A stretch of DNA of 64,000 bases from Muraenolepis orangiensis (lineage: Eukaryota > Chordata > Actinopteri > Gadiformes > Muraenolepididae), in the NCBI GenBank assembly GCA_027704905.1, contig CM051004.1, forward strand, positions 13,710,948 through 13,774,947, written 5' to 3'. Positions within the stretch are counted from its first letter, which is position 1. The number at the start of each line of letters is the position of its first letter. The notes under the pieces are model-generated. The model saw only the letters and a program-made list of their open reading frames with translations. It made no database searches and was not told where the DNA came from. The position numbers and the translations under genes were made by a program. Positions 58,801-64,000 of the stretch are shown here, one piece after another.

Positions 58801-61800
58801 ATTCCGTGTGGAGTCCCAGACAAAAGACGGCTCACCCGCTGGTAGGTCCTGAACAGCATGCAGACGGAGCAGTAGGGGGCCTGCAGGCCCAGCCGTCGGT
58901 TGTACTCCCGCTCCTTCTTGAGGTTGGGAGGTCTGTTCAGCCACAGCTGGGCCAGGGGCTTGGTCCAGCTCTCCCCCACCTCGTGGCCTTCGTCATCCAG
59001 GTGCGTGTCCTCGGCTGCCTCTGAAAAACACAGCATTCACACCAACAAATAAGAATACAGGAATAGCTGTGGGCACGATCTTAGTCTGCACTAGAACTTT
59101 TCTATTTACTCCATGACAAAAATGTCTAGATGACAAGAAAGTGTGTCAAGAATAAAACACACTCATCCACCACGAGTCCATCCAAATTGTTCTTGTTAAA
59201 TAGTTTTACTCTGGTACACTTTCGGTAAAACCAGAGACAACAGTGGTCTGAAAACTACAGCTATAACTGTAGCTATAACTTAATCCACTAGAGCAGGGAT
59301 ATTCAACTGGCGGCCCGCGGGCCAAATCCGGCCCGCGGGGAGCTTTCTCGTGGCCCCTGGAACACACTCCATATTGTGTAAATGTAAAAAAAATAAAAAA
59401 TAAAAAATAATTTTTTTTTTTTTTTTTAATCATTTAAATAAATGTCAATATATGTTCGCTATTATGTTATCCGAATTAAATGAGTCGAAATTATTTCTCC
59501 CTCAATAGTTCTTAAAAGGCAATCTTGCATTGGACTGATCAGCGTGTAATTATCGCGACATCGTGTCAATCTCGTTACTCTCAATACTGATCCAAAATGA
59601 GCGGAGAGAAACGGCGGAAAATTGACGGTGAAAACCGACACTTCAACCCCAAATGGACTGATGATTTTGTATTTATTTTACCATCGCACGCCAATCCTAG
59701 ACCTTTATGTTTAATATGTCAAATAACTGTTTCAGTCTGCAAGGTTGCTAATGTGAGGCGCCACTATGAGACCAAGCATGCTGCTAACTTCAATGCTGCT
59801 TACCCGCCTGGTAGCACAGCTAGACGTGGTAAAATAGAAATACTTAAATCTTCTTACACTGCATCAACCACTATTCTTACAACTGCTTATACAGCCCAGG
59901 AAAAGGCCACTGCTGCTTCTCTACGAGTGATCGCTTTAGCCAAAAAGAGAAAGACATTCACTGACGCTGAAGTTGTGAAGGAGTGTACTCTGACACATCG
60001 GGAAGTCGAAGAGTAGAGGTACTGTTTGAGGACTGTTTTTCAGCATTAATTGCCGATCTCAAATCTACAGAGTACATCGCTGTCGATGAATCGACTGATG
60101 CAACAGATACGGCACAGCTCTCGCTGTTTGTGAGGTACTTCGATGGTGATGTTTTTAAAGAGGAGTTGTTATGCCTTTTACCACTGATAACCAGCACTAC
60201 AGGTGAAGTGATTTTCGCTGCAGTTTGGAGTTTTTTTGAAGAGAAGGGTTTGGATCTAGGTAAGATCAACCTTCTCGTTACCGATGGCTGCCCGTCCATG
60301 ATTGGGAAAGAAAGGGGCTTTGCATCTCGCTTATGTGCAGAGCATCCCACAGTGAACACACTGCATTGCATCATACATCAATCAGTTCTGTGTGCGAAAT
60401 TGTCAGGGGAGTTGAAAGAAGCAATGGAGACTGTCATAAAAATTGTGAATCATATTCGCTCGACGTCAGGTCTGCAGCACGCTACTACTACTACAATAAT
60501 AATAATAACAATAACAATAATCATTATTATTATTGCATGGTTGGTTGTACAATAACAATGGCATTTGTTCATTTTCGTTGTCACAGTCTTGTGGCCCTCG
60601 CCTTCAAGACATTTTACAATTGTGGCCCCCTTCCTAATCTAGTTGAATACCCCTGCACTAGAGGGTGCTAGTGGGAAAAGATAAGAGCAATCGTTTGAGT
60701 GTAATTTGTTGGACATAATAATTATTCAAATTTGTCAGTGTACAGCACAAGTACAGTACAGCGAAAGGAATTTCTCTGCATTTAACCCATCCTAGTATTA
60801 AGAGCAGTGGTAAGCTATGTATATAGCGCCAGGGGAGCAGTTAGGGTTAGGGTGTCTTGCTCAAGGACACCGACAGTTTTTTGCTAGGAGGAGCCAGGGA
60901 TCGAACCAGCAACCTGCCGCCAGACATGCCAGCCATTAGTGAATGAAATGCTCTGTGAGAATATCCGTTTGTAGTTGACTGCACCTGCCTCAGTCTGTAT
61001 GGGACCATTTAGATTGTGACCGCTCCCAGGCCATTACAATAATTACTTTTATCTCACATTCAGGGACAAGATTACTTTCTAATAATTTCCTAGAACTAGA
61101 ACTACGCTAGAATGCCTTTATTGTCATTGCACAAATACAACATAGTTGTGCACCAATCCTCGCACCCTTTTACACAACAGCCGCCGTAACCTAGTCAGTG
61201 TTAAATTATCTTATGGCTCTGGGATTCCGAATGTGCCTGGTTATAACATTACCTTCGTCACTGATGCCATCCTTAATCAGTGGATGGTGTCTTGGCAGCT
61301 TTCCGAGATGGCTCTCATACTCTTCGTCTGTAGCCATCTCGTCTGGATCCTGCAGGGGAACACAAGGTCAGTGTTGTACACAATCATGATGTTCTTCATT
61401 ACATCAAGTGGGTAACAAACCGTTGACCCCAATCAAGGAAACTGAAGCATCACAAATGTTTTTAATGTTAAAATCCTAGGGGATCAGCAGGTCTGACCAG
61501 TGTCAGCTGTAACCTGACCAGGGTGACTGAGATACGGACTAGGGGATGTGATATACAAGGACTAGGGGATGTGATAGCCATGCTAGGGGATGTGATATTC
61601 ATGGACTTAGGGGTGTGATACCCATGGACTAGAGGATGTGATAGCCATGGACTAGGGGATGTGATATCCATGGACTAGGGGATGTGATACCCATGGACTA
61701 CGAGGATGTGATACCCATGGACTAGAGGATGTGATACCCATGGACTAGGGGGTGTGATATCAATAGACAGGGGATGCCATATACATTGATATGGGGATAT

Positions 61801-63831
61801 GATATACATGGACTAGGCGATGTGATACACATGGACTAGGGGATGTGATGTGTGCGCTCACTCCTTTGTCCGGTGCATCTGTCTCCGTGTCTGTGCTGTA
61901 GTCCATGGCCTCCTCCTTGTCTCGGCCCGAGGCCTCGTCGTCCCCATAGTCCCCCTTGGCGTAGCTGTGGACGTGGAGCACGTCCGCCGGACTCAGGGCC
62001 ATCTGGAAGACCCGGGGAGCCGGGCTGGACCGGGGGGGGAGACGGGGTCCGTCGTTCAGCCCTACCACCTCAGACTTCAGGGCTAGGCCGAGGACACCGG
62101 CTTCTCGGAGGGTTTCAGAGCAAGTTTTGTCTGTGTGGGCAATGCCGTTGTTGTCACTTTTCAATGGGCTTCTTCTTCTTGTAGATTTTTTGGCGTGGGC
62201 TTTAGAATGCGATTTGGGCTTGTGTTTGCCACCTTTGTCCTTATGAGCCTGTATGTCTGTGAGGAGAATGAAAAGGTAGTTGGATAAGCCTCAGAATTCG
62301 CACATGTAGCTCCAACACATTTGCAATGCCTGCACACAAAAGGCATTTTGTATTTTAGAAAAAACTAAAAATCTGATGAATGCATAAATATATATTTCTA
62401 TACATATATTATATTAAAATAAATATATACAGTATATTGATAATCAACTGTATCATACTTTCTTCCAGGACAGTGAGGACATTGTTGTTCCAAGCCCCCC
62501 AAAAGTGTTATTTTAAAAACACTAAAAAGGAAAAGCGGCGGAGTGGTTTACGCTTTTGTAAAACCAATAACTAATAATAGACATTCTATAATTAACAAAT
62601 ACAATCTAAAAGATGAGATAACAAACAAACATTATTACAATTAGAATTATTTTGATGCATGATAAAAATAAAAAAATACAAACCCTGATCAATCAATTTG
62701 AACCGTGCTGTGCCTTTATGTGGTTTCTCCTCTTTGGATGCTTTTACCGCCTCCACCTCGTCATCCTCCCTCATGTGGTCATCCTCCCTCTGGTCTTCCG
62801 GGCTCTTGTGGTCATCCTCCCTCTTGTCTCCTGGACTCATGTCGTCATATTCTCTCTTGCGGTTATCCTCTCTCTTGTCTCCTGGACTCAGGTGGTCATC
62901 CTCTTTCTTGTCTCCCAGACTCATGTGGTCATCCTCCATCTTGTCTCCTGGATTCATGTGGTCATCCTCTTTCTTGCCTACCAAACTCATGTGGTCATCC
63001 TCTCTCTTGTCTCCCGGACTCATGTGGTCATCCTCTCTCTTGTCTCCCGGACTCATGTGGTCATCCTCTCTCTTGTCTACCAAACTCATGTGGTCATCCT
63101 CTCTCTTGTCTCCCGGACTCATGTGGTCATCCTCTCTCTTGTCTCCCGGACTCATGTGGTCATCCTCTCTCTTGTCTACCAAACTCATGTGGTCATCCTC
63201 TCTCTTGTCTCCCGGACTCATGTGGTCAACTTCTCGCTTGTCTCCCGAACTCATGTGGTCATCCTCTCTCTTGTCTCCCGGACTCATGTGGTCATCCTCT
63301 CTCTTGTCTCCCGGACTCAAGTGGTCAACTTCTCGCTTGTCTCCCGAACTCATGTGGTCATCCTCTCTCTTGTCTCCCGGACTCATGTGGTCATCCTCTC
63401 TCTTGTCTACCAAACTCATGTGGTCATCCTCTCTCTTGTCTCCCGGACTCATGTGGTCATCCTCTCTCTTGTCTACCAAACTCATGTGGTCATCCTCTCT
63501 CTTGTCTACCAAACTCATGTGGTCATCCTCTCTCTTGTCTCCCGGACTCATGTGGTCATCCTCTCTCTGGTCTCCCGGACTCATGTGGTCATCCTCTCTC
63601 TTGTCTCCCGGACTCATGTGGTCAACTTCTCGCTTGTCTCCCGAACTCATGTGGTCATCCTCTCTCTTGTCTCCCGGACTCATGTGGTCATCCTCTCTCT
63701 TGCCTCCCGGACTCATGTGGTCATCCTCTCTCTTGTGGTTATCCTCTCTCTTGTCTCCTGGACTCGGTGGAGAGCTCCCGTCCTCTGCCCTCCCCACGTC
63801 CACATACAAACGCTTCGTCCCCTTCTTGGCA
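52717..63831 (-). CDS. kdm4a: KDM4A-type histone lysine demethylase, 3' thirteen exons (partial, 5' part off window)
   Basis: Thirteen exons read on the minus strand join in phase into 995 residues ending in a stop. KDM4A is a nuclear JmjC demethylase acting on methylated H3K9 and H3K36; its double Tudor domain reads H3K4me3 and H4K20me. Order seen: linker with a large acidic/basic repeat (exon 62684-63831), second linker exon with a HVHSYAKGD motif, LPRHHPL motif, first PHD-type Cys cluster, extended PHD finger, double Tudor, and a tail ending YRTIME. The HSYAKGD, LPRHHPL, RTKPLIPE, VNFDDGSFSDN and RQRVINSRYR motifs match human KDM4A better than KDM4B or KDM4C. Apart from the repeat, the length (about 660 residues) fits the equivalent human portion. 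The catalytic JmjN/JmjC exons lie beyond base 64000. Which teleost co-orthologue this is (kdm4aa or kdm4ab) cannot be decided here. Confidence 0.95.
53030..53225 (-). repeat. interspersed repeat fragment (LINE 3' end-like)
   Basis: It shares, with 54285-54425 and 24180-24260, an ordered set of modules: ATGTACAAGTTGTGCAA, CAAAGGTGCGGTG, AACATGT, TATTGTAGTATTGAT and ACAGAACAGTCAGTG. The order is the same in all three copies, so they are one family. Class and strand are uncertain. Confidence 0.5.
53595..53841 (+). mobile_element. tRNA-derived SINE in kdm4a last intron
   Basis: It starts GGGCGGCAGGATAGTTCAGT, has a weakened B box (AGTTAAAGTCC), and shares the GATGGGTTAAATGCAGAGAA module and the CCAATAAAGAGGATTCAA 3' end. 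The tail is TTTTGAT repeats. Confidence 0.8.
53931..54023 (-). CDS. kdm4a: kdm4a exon, end of double Tudor domain
   Basis: This exon of 31 codons has acceptor GACCTCAG and donor AGACTG|GTGAGT. It begins VEFEDGSQLTAKRADVYSLD and continues EELPKRVKSRL, matching human VEFEDGSQLVVKRDDVYTLD and EELPKRVKSRL. Confidence 0.96.
54285..54425 (-). repeat. interspersed repeat fragment, second copy
   Basis: It has the same module order as 53030-53225 (GTGCAAC, TTCAAAGGTGCGGTG, TAAACATGT, TATTGTAGTA, ACAGAACAGTCAGCG) with several substitutions. Confidence 0.5.
54459..54578 (-). CDS. kdm4a: kdm4a exon, second Tudor domain
   Basis: The acceptor is TCTCTCAG and the donor is TACCTG|GTAAGA. It encodes 40 codons: SRDCAQLGPPPSGEVVQVRW then TDRLVYGAKFVATHVTPMYL. 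The Trp of VRW and the Tyr of VYGAKF match cage residues Trp967 and Tyr973. The last residue before the junction is Leu where human has Gln (MYQV). Confidence 0.96.
54820..55030 (+). repeat. foldback repeat family, second kdm4a intron copy
   Basis: It carries the same palindromic core as the 57190 copy, with the CCTCACCTGGCCCCAGTCAG arm partly duplicated. It is followed by GGTCCTTGGTAATCAAGG and AACCAGCCACCATCTCACAC. A trace of the family's right end (GTGGCAGCGCTGTCCGCTAC) lies separately at 55490-55509. Confidence 0.7.
55216..55386 (-). CDS. kdm4a: kdm4a exon, first Tudor domain
   Basis: The acceptor is CGCATCTCAG and the donor is ATCGTG|GTGGGT. It encodes 57 codons containing VGQKVICKHKNGRYYQC and ETFYEVNFDDGSFSDN, ending PEDIV. 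The Phe in ETFYEV corresponds to the aromatic-cage Phe932 of human KDM4A, so H3K4me3 binding is probably kept. Confidence 0.96.
55556..55744 (-). CDS. kdm4a: kdm4a exon, second half of extended PHD
   Basis: The acceptor is CCCTCAG and the donor is ATCGAG|GTGAGA. It encodes 63 codons containing KCYYCKKRMKKASGCCVQCS, HGRCPTAYHPTCAQAAGV and QPDKWPFVVYVTCCRHK. The Cys/His pattern and the HGRCPTA segment match human KDM4A closely (KCIFCKK, GCCVQCSHGRCPTAFH). Confidence 0.95.
56296..56404 (-). CDS. kdm4a: kdm4a exon, extended PHD
   Basis: The acceptor is ACCTTCAG and the donor is AAACTG|GTGAGT. It reads WVHVLCAVAVLEARFVNITE then RSPVDLSGIPLQRFKL, nearly identical in spacing to human KDM4A. The WVHxxCA motif gives the His/Cys zinc ligands of the extended PHD finger. 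Confidence 0.95.
56705..56760 (-). CDS. kdm4a: kdm4a exon, start of extended PHD
   Basis: This is a 56-bp exon with acceptor CCTCCAG and donor AACAA|GTGAGT. It reads NCCLCCLRGGALQKANNN, the counterpart of human DCCLCSLRGGALQRANDD. It provides the first CxxC of the extended PHD finger. Its last two bases plus G from the next exon encode Lys. Confidence 0.94.
56977..57053 (-). CDS. kdm4a: kdm4a exon, end of first PHD finger
   Basis: The acceptor is GCTGCAG and the donor is ACAGAG|GTCAGA. It encodes CYGVDPDSVSKDWKCARC followed by KANAMTE. The single Cys and the terminal CxxC complete the zinc ligands of the PHD finger begun in the upstream exon. Confidence 0.94.
57190..57532 (+). repeat. foldback repeat family, copy in kdm4a intron
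   Basis: The core is a near-perfect hairpin: GCCTCACCTGGCCCCAGTCAG against its inverted copy around 57280-57300, nested in a second pair (GTGGCTGGTTTAAA and TTAAACCAGCC). The right end is CATGTGGCAGCGCTGACTGC followed by TACA. Related copies are at 42590-42892, 45602-45790, 46500-46700 and 54820-55030. Confidence 0.75.
57677..57884 (-). CDS. kdm4a: kdm4a exon, first PHD finger
   Basis: The acceptor is CCTCCCAG and the donor is CACACAA|GTCAGT. It encodes 69 codons plus one base. It carries RTKPLIPEACFTT, then DDGTSLLVSCAQCNVRVHT with a CxxC and a His ligand. This matches human RTKPLIPEMCFTS and EDGTSILVSCKKCSVRVHA. The last base makes AGT (Ser) with the next exon. Confidence 0.95.
58340..58557 (-). 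mobile_element. tRNA-derived SINE (second type), head to head with the next
   Basis: It reads on the minus strand. The plus-strand text contains TATATAGCGCTTTTAACCAAA, GCGCTTTACA and GGGTTAGGGTGTCTTGCTCA, the last part of an internal module shared with copies at 41939-42177 and 60735-60935. Its 5' end (GCGGCAGTA on the minus strand) abuts the 5' end of the plus-strand SINE at 58558. Confidence 0.7.
58558..58786 (+). mobile_element. tRNA-derived SINE, copy in kdm4a intron
   Basis: It begins GGGGCGGCAGCAGCTCAGTC, with a tRNA-like A box (AGCTCAGTCTGTTAGG) and a B box (GGTTCAAGTCC). An internal region ends CCAATAAAGAGGATTCAA followed by a short TTTCGAT repeat tail. The same body occurs at 53595-53841 and in two pieces at 31793-32042. 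Confidence 0.8.
58836..59020 (-). CDS. kdm4a: kdm4a exon, start of PHD region
   Basis: The acceptor is GTGTTTTTCAG and the donor is CAGCGG|GTGAGC. It encodes 61 codons after a two-base split-codon remainder. It contains ESWTKPLAQLWLNRPPN and QAPYCSVCMLFRTYQ, which align with human KDM4A AWAKPLSQLWQNRPPN and APHCAVCMIFQTYH. The CxxC pair gives the first zinc ligands of the first PHD finger. Confidence 0.95.
59294..60655 (+). mobile_element. hAT transposon, internally deleted, with perfect 8-bp TSD
   Basis: Terminal inverted repeats are CAGGGATATTCAACT on the left and CAGGGGTATTCAACT when the right end is read inward. The 8-bp duplication CACTAGAG flanks both sides exactly (59286-59293 and 60656-60663), the signature of hAT insertion. 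A GC-rich subterminal hairpin of GGCCCGCGGG repeats follows the left end. Remains of a transposase related to the ZBED5/GTF2IRD2 group lie inside. The element sits in a kdm4a intron, opposite in direction to the gene. Confidence 0.93.
59597..60474 (+). pseudogene. hAT transposase remnant (BED-like N terminus and partial catalytic region)
   Basis: The first segment (59597-60016) begins MSGEKRRKIDGENRHFN. It contains a BED-like zinc module, PLCLICQ...VRRHYETKHA, and then stops. A second segment in another frame (from about 60010) contains YIAVDESTDATDTAQLSLFV, NLLVTDGCPSMIGKERG and LHCIIHQSVLCAKL, typical of ZBED5/GTF2IRD2-like hAT transposases. Part of the middle and the whole C-terminal dimerisation region are missing, and the reading runs into an (ATA/ACA)n simple repeat at about 60480. 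It is non-functional as it stands. Confidence 0.85.
60735..60935 (-). mobile_element. tRNA-derived SINE, minus strand, kdm4a intron
   Basis: The minus-strand reading begins GGCGGCAGGTTGCTGGTTCG (B-box-like). It has the internal CAAGACACCCTAACCCTAAC module and a body shared with the 53595 SINE (TACTAGGATGGGTTAAATGC). It ends in CTGTACTTGTGCTGTACACT. This looks like a chimera of the two SINE types in the window. Confidence 0.7.
61253..61349 (-). CDS. kdm4a: kdm4a exon with LPRHHPL motif
   Basis: The acceptor is CCCCTGCAG and the donor is GAAG|GTAATG. It encodes 32 codons plus one base and reads DPDEMATDEEYES...GKLPRHHPLIKDGISDE. The LPRHHPL motif is shared with the human KDM4A linker, shortly before the first PHD finger. 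The last base joins AG of the next exon to make a GAG codon. Confidence 0.92.
61525..61850. repeat. 23-bp minisatellite in kdm4a intron
   Basis: About 14 imperfect tandem copies of a 23-bp unit whose core is GGACTAGGGGATGTGATA. It starts about 12 bp inside the intron, beside the splice donor of the exon ending at 61862. Units vary by single substitutions and small indels. Confidence 0.92.
61862..62256 (-). CDS. kdm4a: kdm4a linker exon (basic patch and HSYAKGD motif)
   Basis: The acceptor is CCTCACAG and the donor is AAAGGA|GTGAGC. The first two bases complete a GAC codon with the upstream exon, and 131 codons follow. The start is strongly basic (KGGKHKPKSHSKAHAKKSTR), a possible nuclear localisation or nucleic-acid-contact patch. 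DVLHVHSYAKGD matches the VLTVHSYAKGD segment of human KDM4A. The end is acidic (EEAMDYSTDTETDAPDKG). It continues in phase 0 into DPDEMATDEE. Confidence 0.9.
62684..63831 (-). CDS. kdm4a: kdm4a linker exon containing 29-unit coding minisatellite
   Basis: The acceptor is TTTGCTTCAG and the donor is CAGG|GTTTGT. The exon encodes 382 whole codons, with one base of a split codon at its start and one at its end. It starts AKKGTKR, the counterpart of the IGTKRHR segment just after the JmjC region in human KDM4A. It then runs through 331 residues of an 11-residue repeat (consensus SPGDKREDDHM) and ends with an acidic/lysine-rich stretch, KASKEEKPHKG...FKLIDQ. No stop or frameshift interrupts 1148 bp. 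The phases at both ends fit the flanking splice sites, so the repeat is very likely translated. The segment is expected to be disordered. Confidence 0.9.
62772..63764 (-). repeat. 33-bp coding minisatellite (29 units) within kdm4a
   Basis: There are 27 units of 33 bp and two longer 51-bp units, 993 bp in total. Each unit translates to S-P-G-D-K-R-E-D-D-H-M or a variant. Variant classes are SPGD (commonest), SLVD/SLVG/SLGD, SSGD...EVDH and single divergent units near the 3' end (NPGDKM, SPEDQR). Because 33 is a multiple of three, all three frames of the opposite strand are open too, which creates long spurious plus-strand reading frames. Confidence 0.97.
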
Positions 63832-64000
63832 CTGAAGCAAAGAAACACAATTATTGTTCTGTGTTATGTGGCTTTTCTGTTCAGAGGACATGCAGTACGT
63901 GTGTGTGTGTACTGAAGTGTTTCGACCACAACTGTACATGAAAGGAACTACTAAATGGTTATTGTACTTGTTTAGAAGTGTAAGACACAAACAAACTGTT
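63832..64000 (-). other. kdm4a intron upstream of linker exon
   Basis: This lies on the 5' side of the acceptor at 63832. It contains a short (GT)n run near 63900. No exon is visible before the window edge. Confidence 0.7.

Noticed and set aside
62652..63941. Plus-strand frames of about 400 codons across the minisatellite
   Set aside because: They are antisense shadows of the kdm4a exon. The minus frame has matching splice phases and family motifs at both ends; the plus frames do not.

Overview
The window looks like teleost fish nuclear DNA. It is dense in long (CA)n/(GT)n, (CT)n/(GA)n and (TA)n microsatellites. It also carries hAT transposons, tRNA-derived SINEs, L2/Rex-type LINE remnants and one clear vertebrate multi-exon gene. 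The species cannot be fixed from the sequence.

Right end (about 52.7-63.8 kb, minus strand): thirteen consecutive exons encode the C-terminal 995 residues of a KDM4A (JMJD2A) histone lysine demethylase. All splice sites are GT/AG and all exon phases agree. The exons cover the linker after the catalytic JmjC domain, the PHD and extended PHD fingers, the double Tudor domain and the C-terminal tail with its stop codon. The JmjN/JmjC exons must lie beyond base 64000. The most unusual feature is the first exon, where an in-frame 33-bp minisatellite adds 331 residues (29 units of an 11-residue charged repeat) to a linker that is short in human KDM4A as I recall it. The introns hold a hAT element with a perfect target-site duplication, several SINEs, a 23-bp minisatellite and foldback repeats.

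Centre right (about 40-50.6 kb): a repeat-rich zone. It contains a degenerate L2-like LINE, a three-copy 101-bp repeat, a palindromic repeat family, and two orphan pieces of other genes. One piece is a DYRK-type kinase exon with a damaged glycine loop. The other is a PLA2G6-like patatin fragment with a damaged oxyanion loop and a frameshift.

Left and centre (1-40 kb): I see no protein-coding gene. It holds microsatellites, two other hAT insertions (one with a nested LTR-like sequence, one nested inside an older element), LINE 3' ends, a 44-bp minisatellite full of splice-donor-like sites, and long non-repetitive stretches that may be intergenic or intronic and could contain conserved noncoding elements.
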